Positions 31,175-42,570 of a DNA stretch of 64,000 nt are shown here, piece by piece. How positions within the stretch are numbered: the first letter of the stretch is position 1; each line of letters begins with the position of its first letter. The translations under genes were made by a program, and so were the position numbers. The DNA is taken from positions 30,269,248 through 30,333,247 of the forward strand of contig CAIIXF020000003.1 in the NCBI GenBank assembly GCA_903813345.2, in the 5' to 3' direction. A model generated the notes under the pieces. It made no database searches. It was not told the origin of the DNA and saw nothing but the letters and a program-made list of their open reading frames with translations. This DNA is from Owenia fusiformis. Taxonomy: Eukaryota; Annelida; Polychaeta; Sabellida; Oweniidae.

Positions 31175-31182
31175 CTACCTCA
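31175..31182 (+). promoter_or_regulatory. let-7 8-mer match in putative 5' leader, site 2
   Basis: CTACCTCA again, 44 nt after site 1; nine bases match with the preceding A. Whether this DNA is in the mature leader is unknown. Confidence 0.4.
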
Positions 31183-31286
31183 ATAGACGCTATACAAGTT
31201 GAGAAATTGGTGAGAGAACTTATTTACGACTTTGGATTATTTTGGTTGCCTAACCTTGAAAATTGGACTCATGTTTTGCCATAGAA

Positions 31287-33563
31287 ATGGCCGCTTTTCC
31301 CGATCAGATCAACGAACAATTATCGTGTCCTGTATGCCTGGGTCGCTACCAGGACCCCAAAGTACTCCCGTGTTTGCATAGTTTCTGCAGGCGATGTTTA
31401 GAGGACATTTTCAACAGGGATGGTGTTTTACAATGCCCAACTTGCAAACAGGATGCCATCCTCACGGGGTCCAAAATTGAAGGTTTGCCATCTAATTTCT
31501 TCATCAATAACATCTTGGATGTTGTGGCTTCCCATGAGGAAGATCTAGACAGTGATATCATAGGGATAAAGAGACCTCAACCAACGTGCACTTCCTGTGA
31601 TGAGGGGAGTAACGCAACATCGCTATGTAAAGACTGCAACGAATACCTCTGTGATAACTGCGTCCGTGCTCACCAGCGTGTACGTTTAACCAAAGACCAC
31701 TACATCACACGCATACCCTCCAATTCCAATCAATCAACGCAAATGATGTCACCTATAATGCCTGTCTCTGACCGTCCTCCGAGTTATTGTGAACTCCATG
31801 AACATGAGATATTGCGACTTTATTGCGATAGTTGCACAAAAGCGATATGTCGTGAATGTATGATGCTTGAGGAACACAGTTGCCACAACTTTATATACCT
31901 CCAAGATGCAGTAGAGAACTCTAAAACAGTTGCAGTAAAACTGCTAGCTGATGCAAAAGCTGGAGTACGAGCTATTGAAGAAAGCATTATGCTTGCGAAT
32001 GCAATGTCTGAGCGTGTAGAGGTGCGCACCCAAGCTGTCGCAACAGAAGTTCGTGCAACAACACGTCGTCACATGCAAGCCCTAGAGGAACGTGAACGCG
32101 AGTTGCTAAGACGTGTTGAGAAAATCCGCCAAGTAAAAGTTAAGTCTCTGCATATTCAGATTGAAGACCTCAAGGAAGGATTCCAAAGCTTACAAATGAC
32201 TGTCAACAAAGTCGAAACATCGCTTGAGAGTGGGACAGACATTGATGTCCTTAAAACCAGGGACATTATGGTAGCCCAGATGCAGGGTATGCGTAAATTG
32301 CGTGGCCATTTACAACCCCATGAGGATGATAACATTCTATTCACACCCCCTGATACGGCCCTCCATGCAGCTATCTGTCAACTAGGATATGTAGCAAGTA
32401 GTGGATTCGCCCCAAATTCTGTTGCCACTGGAGATGGACTCTCCCGGGCTCTGAAAGGTAAAACTGCCACATTTACAATCCATGCAAAAGATCACCATAG
32501 CGACACTAGGGGTATTGGTGGAGATCCCCTAGACATTGTTATACAAAGCCCTGAAAGTGTTCTTTATCCAGCTGAGGTGGTTGATAGAGGTAATGGTACA
32601 TATAATGTTAGTTATCGTCCACCTGGTGAAGGAGAACATGTCATATCTGCAACGATCCGAGGTAAGCACATTCATGGTAGCCCCTTCTATGTTCAAGTTC
32701 GTAGCGGACGTACCTATAGCAACATCGGTCTGCCTAAGCTTTCATTTGGACAGGAAGGGGAGGAAATCGGGATGTTGTGCCGTCCCTGGGGCATCTGTAT
32801 CAATAAGGATGGGAATTTCGTGATCGCAGATCGAAGTAATAATCGTATCCAAGTTTTCTCCTCTGACGGAAAATTCCTGTATAAGTTCGGGACTTCCGGA
32901 TCAAGGACGGGTCAGTTTGATAGACCAGCAGGAGTCACAACCTACCAGGATCGTATAATCATCGCAGATAAGGACAATCATCGGGTACAGGTATTTACAA
33001 ATGATGGCACCTTTCTCTACAAATTCGGTGAGAAAGGGAGTAAAAATGGGCAATTTAACTACCCTTGGGATGTGGCTATCAATGGGGAGGGAAACATGCT
33101 TGTCTCTGATACACGCAACCACAGAGTTCAACTCTTCTCAAGCGATGGACAATTCCTGAACAAATACGGCTTTGAGGGTGCACTGTGGAAACATTTCGAC
33201 TCTCCCCGGGGTGTTTGTTTCAACAATGAAGGTCATATGGTCGTGACAGATTTCAACAACCACCGCCTCCTAGTCATCCATCCAGATTTCCAATCTGCGA
33301 GATTTCTCGGCACTGAGGGCAGCGGGAATGGCCAGTTCTTGCGTCCCCAGGGTGTTGCCATAGATCAAGAAGGTAACATAATTGTAGCTGATTCCCGTAA
33401 CCACCGCATACAAATTTTCCAACCAAACGGTAACTTTTTGTGCTCGTTCGGAAAGCCCGGATCAGGATTGGGCCAGTTGGATCGCCCGTCGGGAATCTGT
33501 GTTGGTCCAGATGGCATAATTGCAGTAGTAGACTTTGGGAATAACCGTGTGCAAACATTTTAA
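31287..33563 (+). CDS. TRIM71: TRIM71/LIN-41 E3 ligase and mRNA repressor, single exon
   Basis: 758 residues in one uninterrupted frame. The start is ATG 31287 (gaaATGG, good context); the frame extends eight codons upstream to a TTG at 31263, which is unlikely to be used. Domains: C3HC4 RING (C14, C17, C29, H31, C34, C37, C50, C53); B-box 1 about 101-140; B-box 2 about 168-203; coiled coil about 215-330; filamin/ABP280 about 386-472; six NHL repeats about 490-757, forming the RNA-binding beta-propeller. NHL signatures such as YGFEGALWKHFDSPRGV and VTDFNNHRLLVIHPD are typical of LIN-41/TRIM71 rather than TRIM2/3 or Brat. The family binds stem-loops in target mRNAs and keeps progenitors undifferentiated; in worms, flies and vertebrates it is a let-7 target. 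Seed matches for let-7 and miR-125 in the flanks fit this. Confidence 0.95.
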   Translation: MAAFPDQINEQLSCPVCLGRYQDPKVLPCLHSFCRRCLEDIFNRDGVLQCPTCKQDAILTGSKIEGLPSNFFINNILDVVASHEEDLDSDIIGIKRPQPTCTSCDEGSNATSLCKDCNEYLCDNCVRAHQRVRLTKDHYITRIPSNSNQSTQMMSPIMPVSDRPPSYCELHEHEILRLYCDSCTKAICRECMMLEEHSCHNFIYLQDAVENSKTVAVKLLADAKAGVRAIEESIMLANAMSERVEVRTQAVATEVRATTRRHMQALEERERELLRRVEKIRQVKVKSLHIQIEDLKEGFQSLQMTVNKVETSLESGTDIDVLKTRDIMVAQMQGMRKLRGHLQPHEDDNILFTPPDTALHAAICQLGYVASSGFAPNSVATGDGLSRALKGKTATFTIHAKDHHSDTRGIGGDPLDIVIQSPESVLYPAEVVDRGNGTYNVSYRPPGEGEHVISATIRGKHIHGSPFYVQVRSGRTYSNIGLPKLSFGQEGEEIGMLCRPWGICINKDGNFVIADRSNNRIQVFSSDGKFLYKFGTSGSRTGQFDRPAGVTTYQDRIIIADKDNHRVQVFTNDGTFLYKFGEKGSKNGQFNYPWDVAINGEGNMLVSDTRNHRVQLFSSDGQFLNKYGFEGALWKHFDSPRGVCFNNEGHMVVTDFNNHRLLVIHPDFQSARFLGTEGSGNGQFLRPQGVAIDQEGNIIVADSRNHRIQIFQPNGNFLCSFGKPGSGLGQLDRPSGICVGPDGIIAVVDFGNNRVQTF

Positions 33564-33584
33564 TCGTGATTCATATAGGATCTA

Positions 33585-33591
33585 CTCAGGG
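33585..33591 (+). promoter_or_regulatory. miR-125/lin-4 seed match 1
   Basis: CTCAGGG pairs with positions 2-8 of the miR-125/lin-4 seed. It lies 22 nt after the TRIM71 stop codon. Confidence 0.5.
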
Positions 33592-33732
33592 GTCAGTCAG
33601 GAGTATATAATACACAGGTGGCAGACTTCCAAAGTCTGTTGTCCCCCTGACTTATTAAATGTGTGTCCTCGGGTGTCTAACCACCGTGGGACAATGATTT
33701 ACGTACTCAGGTCGCCAAAGGCATTCTACAGT

Positions 33733-33740
33733 CTCAGGGA
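33733..33740 (+). promoter_or_regulatory. miR-125/lin-4 seed match 2 (8-mer)
   Basis: CTCAGGGA, a full 8-mer site for miR-125/lin-4, 170 nt after the stop codon. Confidence 0.6.
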
Positions 33741-34080
33741 TTAAAGGACATTGAGTTCCAGTGTCTTTATAGGTGGCGCCCCATGTTTAAAATTTCCGTC
33801 TGCTCTGATCTACCTGATCTATCATCTAATACAATTAAGATTTTAGTTAAATTTCACTGAAAACTGCATTTTTAGTATTTCTTAGTTTTTCGACCAGTAG
33901 GAAATTTTATCTATGGGATGGTTCACATCTATTTATTCTATTAACGTGGCTTTATTTGTGTCAATGTGAATTATAACACAGTTGTGTGATATATAGTGTG
34001 CTGCTTACCAAGTCACATGACTACAACCTTACTGCTGATTGGATAGAATATTAGAAAGAAGCTTATTTGTGTGACGTCAT

Positions 34081-34088
34081 CTACCTCA
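34081..34088 (+). promoter_or_regulatory. let-7 8-mer site in TRIM71 3'UTR
   Basis: CTACCTCA, a full let-7 8-mer site about 0.5 kb after the stop. let-7 sites in the lin-41/TRIM71 3'UTR are conserved from nematodes to vertebrates. Confidence 0.65.
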
Positions 34089-35596
34089 ACACAGTCAGTG
34101 ATTTTAGTCATATTGTGCGGCGATATCTCTAAGAAATATTGTCAGACTAAATTTTCAACCGTAATAATACCTCGCAAAATTGTTACAATGCGTATTTATC
34201 CAGTAACAAAAAAATTGAAAAAGTATTTAAAGAAAATAAGTGAATATTCTGTGAACTGGAATTTTAAAAGGATTCGCAACAGTTACCCAGTATTCCTTAT
34301 CTTTGCGTGACCCTGTATATATATTTGAGCTTTAACTGCAAAGTATTGAGTACTGGGTAGCCCAAATATATAGTATGTGTCGCTTTTAGAGTGTCTTAGT
34401 AATGTGTAGCTTGAGTTCATTTGGTACATTTATGTACTGTGATGGGTTTCAATTGCATTGTTAAGAGTTTTAAAATTTTACCTATTTTTTAACGGATATG
34501 GAAAATTTACTGACATTCTATGCCTTTAATTTACAACTAAAACAATTCAAAAATAATAGCACGGTTTATTGGAATTTCGTAAGTGTAAGTGTCTGAAACC
34601 TACAGTTTTACAGTAGAAATGTATTCATTATGTACATGTGTATTGTGGGGTGACACTTGTTTTAATTAAATTATTGTAACATATTCACATATAATTAATG
34701 TCTATATAGGCCTATTATGTAAGACATAATTTTTGTATTGCTTTTAATACGTGCTTTTTGGACTATATTGCCATTGCCATAGTAAAGGGACTCGTTAGAC
34801 ACACATATATGCAATATTTTACACAGGTGATATGTGTGTTCTTTCTAGTTTCCTAGGTCTTGAATTTTTGGTATGTATACACAGAATTTAAACAATCCTA
34901 CAATACATTTTTGTATTGCCTTTTGCAATATACATGTGCACGCTCTATTTTACGCTCTGAACTGTGTTATATAATACATGTGTATCAAATTTTCCGCAAT
35001 TTTAGCACATTAAGCTCAACCAAATGAATTACTTGCAATGATTTTATTTGGATTTTAGTTCTAAAGTTCCCCAGCAAAAAATGACATGAAAAAAAAAATT
35101 TGTACGTTACTTGCTTGGCTTGCTAAAATGAAGTGAATAGGATATGGGTACCAGGAATATATAGTAATGCATATGGCCATTTTAATGGGGTCCTATTAGG
35201 CTATTATAGACTATTATAATGGGGTACCATTACAATGGGCATCATAGGTATGTATTTTGTGTACATGCACCTGTATCTTTATTTGGATGAACAATTTAAA
35301 ATGAGTGGGAAGCAAAATACGGCTATTTGGAACTAAATGTTGTATTTTAAGGGTTAGGACAATATTAAAGTGAAATGAAAAAAAACGGTAACAGGGTATA
35401 CGTATTTAGGTATAGCTTTTGTGGACTTGCATGGCAAAATATCAATTTTTGTTATCATGAAACTAATTTAATGGAAACCCAGAGTTTTTCCCTTTTTTCA
35501 TTAGTCCTTATTTCCAAATCTTTTTTTACCCTCCAACACCCCCATCCCCAAACAAAATTAGTTTCATGAAAAATGATCCATTGATATTTTTCCTGG

Positions 35597-36210
35597 CTTT
35601 AAAGGAATATTCCTTGCCAGACCCTTTCTCTCTTGATATGGTAGCTATAATCATATATATAGTTTCCATATTTAGCAAAACATGGGAAAATGTTTTAATA
35701 TGGTCAATATTGATCATTTAAAAATCTAGTGCTTATTTCCAGTGAGCTGCCATCTTTTAAGATTTCTTGCAGGAAGTGATGTCATCAACTCTCAACTTCT
35801 ATAACCTTGCCCATAACAGTATAGGAAAGTAGCACAAAATCACTTCTGGACAAGTGACCATTACTTTCTGTGCAAAAATATTTTCAGGGCTTGTCAACTT
35901 AGAATAAAAGAAGAGATTTTCAGAAGGATTAAATAAGATACAAAGTTGAAAAAGAATATTTAGCTGGTTTTGTAATTCTTAATAGCTCCTCACCTAATGC
36001 TATATGCAAAGTTGAGAGTCGATGACATCACTTCCTGTGTGAAATTTTAAAAGATGGCAGCTTACTGGAATTGAGCATCACATTTCTAAGTGATCAAATT
36101 TGACCATATCAAAACATTTTTGCGTGTTTTGCTAAACATGGCAAGCATATATATGGTTATAGCTACCATATGAGGAGAGAGATGGTTTAGCAAGGAATAT
36201 TCCTTTAAGC
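35597..36210. mobile_element. 614-bp fold-back element with ~205-bp inverted arms
   Basis: 35597-35800 is inverted at about 36002-36210 with clear similarity over the whole length (aaggaatattccttgc, atatggtagctata, gaagtgatgtcatc, gctgccatcttttaa). The loop is about 200 bp. No ORF. It could fold into a long RNA hairpin if transcribed. Confidence 0.85.
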
Positions 36211-38065
36211 AAATGCATTTTTGACGTTGTCAGTGTTTTTGAACTAGTGAATATGTGCTTTTGCTTCCTATATACAAGTTTTTATGAACACTTGCTTGAA
36301 GTTTTTATTCCTGAATACAGGCTAAAATATAGCCTTGTAGTGCTATACTGCTTTTCTTGGGTAGCATAATACTTTAAATTAGTTGTTAGATCAAACTTAT
36401 ATGAGGTTATGCCTTTGAACATGGCATCATCTGAATGTAGTTGCGGATTAGCCATCTTGATCCAGCAAGGTATTTCATATGACTCAAGAAAAGCACTGGT
36501 TTAACATGATGGATTAACACCTTTGTACAGCGGAGTGTTAGGTAAGATTAAGCCATGGCCACACCTCCTTAGTATGGAAATATTTTGTCGTTAAACTTTT
36601 AATACTGATTTACTACCCAACATATTTTTGCTCACTTAGTTCATATTTGGTCTTTCTTGTGCCAAAAACTTGTTTTCCATTTTTATGAACCATTTGGTAT
36701 AATTATTGTAATATTATTCAGTCAGTTTTGGTCATGCTGGGGGAAATATTTTATTAATGTTTTACTTGGCATACTGAGTATAAGCCTCCTCTCTGAATTG
36801 TCATTTTAAACATTTGCACTAGTTAAAATCTTGGTACAATTTGTATACATTTATAAGAAAATGTCAAATGTTGAATTGATGAATGGTGAACTAATAATTC
36901 AGTCAAACCCTGTATTAATTGTGTTTCAGCCCTAGAATATTATTCAAATGGTCGTTTTCTTCAAATGATGCATTTTAAAAATGAATTCTATGAAAATTAT
37001 TGACTATTTTAAACATAACTGAAATGTTCTTTTGATATTAATCTTTAACTCAGATTTTTAATTTGCTTTAAGTAAAGAAACACACAAGAGTGTAGATATG
37101 AAATACAACTGAACAATATGCACAGGAAAGTATATATATCTGCAATCAAACTATGTGTGGATCAGTTGTGCTAATATTACATAATCACATAATTGTTGGG
37201 CTTCTTATTTCAGGATCCATACCCACGCAAATGTTTCAACCTCATTTTCAAGTTTCTCTCTGTGGATTTGTTTTAAGAAATTATTGAGTCCATTCTATGC
37301 GACTGAATGAGTAAATGTAACCAATGTTGCCTATTTTGTGGAAATTCTTTAGATTTTTGAAAATATTTTGGTCCAAAATGCACTATCGCAGTGATATTTT
37401 CTGAAAGGACTCCCAATGTAATCAGTTTACACTCCAATCCCTGTAAACATGTACATAATTTCATGCCAGTTCATTTCTAGATTCAAGTAATTTTATCCTT
37501 GGGCATTTTGCCATATTAGTATAACTCTGATATATGCAATAGTGGTTATTGACAATAGTCAAAGTTTGGGGAGGGGGCTTAAACTTAGCATTCTCAAAAA
37601 TAAGAAGTTACGACTGATTAGGCACAGTTTAAAATAAAAGCACATATTCATTAGTTAGAAATAATTATTTATAAGTACTAATATATTTAGTCATAAGAAA
37701 TGAAATTCAAAGATACATGTAGTAAAAATATATACTCGTAAATTTGGTGGAATTGTTTATCTATAATTTGCAGTGCCTCCAAGATTGAATTCATGCACTA
37801 ATATAATGCATATTTACAATTGTAATTCAAAATCGTAATTCGGTTGAAAAGTTGTGACATTTAAAAAATGAGTTAAGAATGAGAAGTACATAAGTAGTAA
37901 GTCTGTAATTGCTATATGCATATGGTAATTAAACTTGTAGGAATTATAGAGCAATTAAAATTGTGTGATCCATAGATCAGTAGTTGAAGTAGTATATTTA
38001 GGGTAGTAGTTTAGGGTAGAACTGTAGCTTTAGGTAGTTATGTAAAGCTTATGTGATTCTTTCAT

Positions 38066-38357
38066 TTCAGCATCTGGGTATTATTTCATTTTGATGTCAG
38101 AGCATTATGTCATTTTGGTGTCAGGGCATTGCTTTATTTTGATATCAGGGCATTATTTCATTTCAATGTCAGGCATTATTTCACTTTGATATCAGGGCAT
38201 TATTTCATTTTAATGTCAGAGCATTATTTCACTTTGCTATTGGGGCATTATTTCATTTTAATGTCAGGGCATTATTTCACTTTGATATTGGGGCATTATT
38301 TCATTTTAATGTCAGGGCATTATTTCATTTTAATGTCAGGGCATTATTTCATTTTTA
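38066..38357 (+). repeat. 24-bp minisatellite, ~12 copies
   Basis: The unit is close to gggcattatttcattttaat plus gtca. From about 38115 onward, many copies alternate catt-taatgt and cactttgatat forms, giving a 48-bp higher-order period. One copy has a one-base deletion. Confidence 0.9.
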
Positions 38358-40446
38358 CATGAGTGCACTTTCAGGCTTAAATTTGTGAAGGTGATGCTTA
38401 TTTCTAAACCCTAAAAATATTTTGAGGCCCCACATTGATTTTTAAAGGATATGAAGTGAAAGAACCATATATAACTGATACATACGTATTTAATCATTGT
38501 GTGTATTACATTCTATATTATACAAAATAGTATGACTAATAATAACCTGTAGTACATTATATTCATCAAGACTTTACTTGAGCCGATTCTAGGAGTATAA
38601 AATACAAATTCGTATAAAGTTGACATCTATGAGATGACATCACATTGACATGTCATCTTTGAGATGATATCAGAATGGCTGCCAGAGGGATTGTTTAAAA
38701 ATTATAGGGTTCTCTAGAACCACTGTCTTAAAATGCAAATGTCATTTAAAAATTAGAAATAGCATAAATTTTGTTTTATTGAGTGAGTTACATGTTCAAA
38801 ACCATGCCATGGTTGTAAATATAGTTACCCCGAATGCTAAATAACTCAAAACAATTTTCAGTGGATTTTTGAGAAAAAGCCAAAAATGTTAAACTTTTAA
38901 AGTTAGCATGAAACCATTTTTGTTTTTAACATTATTGGCTCATTTTAAAAAGGAGGCAGTGATATCGTTTACAGCATTGCATGTTAAAAGTTTATTTTTG
39001 AATCACTTAAAGGTGGGTTCCCATCCAAAATTGGGATTAAAATCAATCTTAGAAGTTTTTTTATTTCTAAGATAAAAAATACAAACTTTTTCCCTCAGGC
39101 AGCCATGTAAATTTTGCACCTCACAGAGTGATTAAAGTTTAAAACAGAATAAGTGTATTTTATGATTGTCGTATTTTCATCAGAAACCATATACATGTAT
39201 TTATGTACAAATAGTACAAATTATGCCTGCTAATTACATAATTTTCAAAGCTTGAAAAAATCAAAAAATCAAGTCGTATATTTTAGCTGAGACTATATAA
39301 TGTGATAAAAGCGAATTGTGTAACATAGATATAATAATACTAAAATTGTACTTGTGTGATGTAAAACAAACAATTTTATGTAGTAAACGTATATGTTTTA
39401 ATTGATGTACTCAAAAAGTTCATGTGAAATGTACCACAAAGGTCTAGGTGTCTCTCTCAGGTTGCTATCAGGATTAAAATGTATTGCAAAATTACTTAAT
39501 GTATTTATCATTTTTCATTGAGATATTTAGGTTATATTCACCCCCATATGTACATTATGTACATCTTCATATATACACCATGTATAGTCAACATGTACAT
39601 CAGCCATCATGTACATTTTGTGCACCTCTATACATGATGTATACCACAATATGTACATCATGTACTCCCCCTCATATGTAGATCGTATATACTTCATACA
39701 TGTATGTATATATTCATAATATGATCAATCAACTTTACAAACCAATGCTTTAGCTTTGTGAGCTTGGAAAGCTAAATTGTGAAAATGCTTTTTTGCGCCA
39801 GGCGTATTGCTTTAAATAGATATATAATGTTCACCATGGGTCAGTGATGTGCAGTTGAATCAGTATACTTAGTGAGTTAATGCGAAATATGGAAACCTCT
39901 TGTATCTTGCTGGAAAGTATGTGTTTATGGTCTCCGAAAATTCTCAATAACTGAATGGAATTTTCACTTCATGATTCTTAAGACTACATGAAGGAATAGT
40001 GTCTGATTTCAAACAGTTGTCATAGAAAAAAAGTTAAATTTATCAAGGGGAGGGGTTAAGTGAGATTTAAATTCAAATGAACAGAAAAACAACTCTGGTC
40101 TTGAACTTTAACAAAATTAACTTCATTTTTATATTTAACAATTATCAACATGAAAGTGGACACAATCCTTTACTGGAGCCATGGTGGACTCCTATAACTT
40201 TAGCTTGTAGGACGCTGTACATGAGAGCTTAGAGTCGAAGACTCAGTAGTGTAGTGCTGTCGTTCCATGTTATATCTCATATTTCTCATGCTTTTTCATA
40301 CCTGGGAATTATTTATTTAGGCCTTGTCATGAAGTGCTATATATTTGGTTAACAAGTTAATATAAGCATGGAAATCTGAGATATACTTGGGTATGTCTAC
40401 TAAACTGGCAATTTATTGAAAAAACAAATTAGACATATATGTCAAA

Positions 40447-40515
40447 AGAGGCAATATGTGTACATGAGAAGCTGTAGAAATTGTTGGAGTAAGATCGTGT
40501 AAGCATATTGCCTCT
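40447..40515. repeat. Small inverted repeat (AAGAGGCAATATG ends)
   Basis: AAAGAGGCAATATG near 40446 is inverted as CATATTGCCTCTTT ending near 40517; loop about 45 nt. Confidence 0.6.
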
Positions 40516-42466
40516 TTAAACTTGGAGTATAGTATTCATTAATCAATGATTTGTGAGTTTTACAACTAGAGTGTATTGTCGTTTTATATATTGTTATTAT
40601 AGTTGTACACATTGAAATACCTCTAAGTTTGCCTCAATGTGTTTGCCTCAATGCGTTTCCCTCAATGTGTTCATGGTCATCCTAGCTTTGTCAGAATTTT
40701 TCTGTTCATAATGAAAAATGGGGTAGTTGCATATAGAATTGCTTTTTTAAATTCAAAATTTTCTGATATTTTGGACCTTTTTCAAATTAGGTACTACAAA
40801 ATACACATTGAGAAAACATAATTACAAGTTTTTAAGATACTTTGTACTCTGTGTCAAATTATGGGTAAAAACATTCCATTTTCAAATTTTTGCAGAAAAA
40901 TTCTGTCCTAAGTAACTTTTGTTGTTAACAGGATTGCAGCCTTTTATCTACCTCATAAATATATATGTTGGCCTGAAAAGTAATATTTTGGCCTGAAAAA
41001 TAATATTGAAAGTACCAACTCGATCAATCAAAAGTTCCTAAAATGATATTGTCACTACAAGCATATATTTAATAAAACTGAAAATTACAAAACTTTGAAA
41101 TTGCAGAAAGATCAAAAATGAAATTTTAGGAAAAATATATTGTACAAGGGTTGGGTGCTAAAATTCCAGAATTCACATATATGTTGTTCACTATTGATAT
41201 GAAAAGCATAAAGAGGCTGGCCAGACAAATTAACCAAAGATGTCACAAATGCTTGAAGAGAAATATATTTAGCTGTTATTGCATTTATAAATTCAAACAT
41301 GAATGTTCCTAAGTGAATGACGCATAATACATCAAGCCCTTATATTACCCCTTCTGAAAACACCTATACTATAAAAGATGGAGGGGGAGATGGCAATGTT
41401 ATTATGATGATGGAATCCTTTCCCTCTCTGCAACAAAAGATTTGCCTTTCAATCTTCATTCCTGAAATCATCATTTAACCCCTCACCCCTGAATGAAATG
41501 AACTTAGTTATTTTACAATTGTTGACATTTTGCCACTATCTCTATGGCAATTGCATCATTCACCTAGTAACATTCTTCAGTTGACATAGTGATATATTAG
41601 ATTAGTGCACACATGAACTCCTAGTATGAGTCTTTCAATAAGCAACTTGGTATTACATGTAGTCTTGCACCAAATCCTGTGTTCTCCTCATCTCACTACT
41701 GAGGAATAAAATAAAGGGAGTGGAAGGCTGACAAAGGCTTGATGCAAGAGTTTACAAGCAAATAGTGGTAAAAAATTATATTTAGAAATTAACATATAAA
41801 ATGCATCGTTACAAATGTTGAACATGTACTGAATTGAATCTAGAAAATACTATTTAGGATACATATTTTAGGGCCACCCTGTATGTTTGGTATATGATTT
41901 GAAAACAATGCTTCTGATCACCCTGTAACAGTGATCAATACCATGTAGTATTATCTCGTGTAAAACTGTAATAATGACAAAATGGGACCTGGATTAATTA
42001 AATAATAGAATGCTGACCATATGTACAATATAAAATATGTTTTGTTGATTTTCTTTCACAAATGGGGCAATTGATTTGTTTCTGTCCTTTCTTTGGATAG
42101 TATGGGGAATTAACATGTGTGTGTGTGGGGGGGGGGGGAAATGAGATGGTGAATGTGTCGGGACAGGGAGGGGGGAGGCAAACTATCATTACCTTGATGC
42201 AACCACACAAATCATTACATTGTTCAGTTACAGATTCAGTCAGTTTTGTGGGCTGTGCGCTATACTGGTTTCCAATTTTTGTCAGATCGTAATTTAGAAT
42301 TTCAAGAGAACTACTGTTGGAATTAAACAATGACTAATAAACAAATTATAAGATTCCTCTGTTCCAAAAATGGACCTCTGGAGCATACTTCAAAAAAATA
42401 TTAATGATGAACCATTGAAAAAAGTATTATTATTGTGGTTATATCCTTTTAAACAATAGAATATTT

Positions 42467-42570
42467 ATGTCACCATCATAAGTGGTGACATATCGTTATC
42501 GTCTCCAACTTTTTAGGTGTCTGTAACAAATGGCAGGTAGTGACATTTTGTATTTTAATGCCTTGTATGT
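42467..42570 (+). repeat. Dispersed repeat, copy 3
   Basis: Contains cataagtggtgacatatcgt, tatcgtctccaacttttt and ctgtaacaaatggcaggtag, then tgacattttgtattttaatg and ccttg. It shares both halves with the other copies. Confidence 0.7.

Larger units (their letters stand above)
33564..35596 (+). other. TRIM71: TRIM71 3'UTR (end not defined)
   Basis: Non-coding sequence after the stop with miR-125-type seed matches (33585, 33733) and a let-7 8-mer (34081). No canonical AATAAA was seen in this stretch (only an ATTAAA near 34666), so the UTR end is uncertain. lin-41 UTRs are typically long. Confidence 0.55.

Noticed and set aside
31263-31286. Eight-codon N-terminal extension of TRIM71 starting at TTG
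   Set aside because: The extension begins at TTG. The ATG at 31287 has a good context and directly precedes the RING domain.
33274-33558. Minus-strand ORF in TRIM71
   Set aside because: Antisense of the NHL repeats; no independent signals.
38129-38362. 77-codon + strand ORF with GHYF repeats
   Set aside because: The 24-bp repeat is divisible by three, so it stays open automatically; no start context or splice signals.
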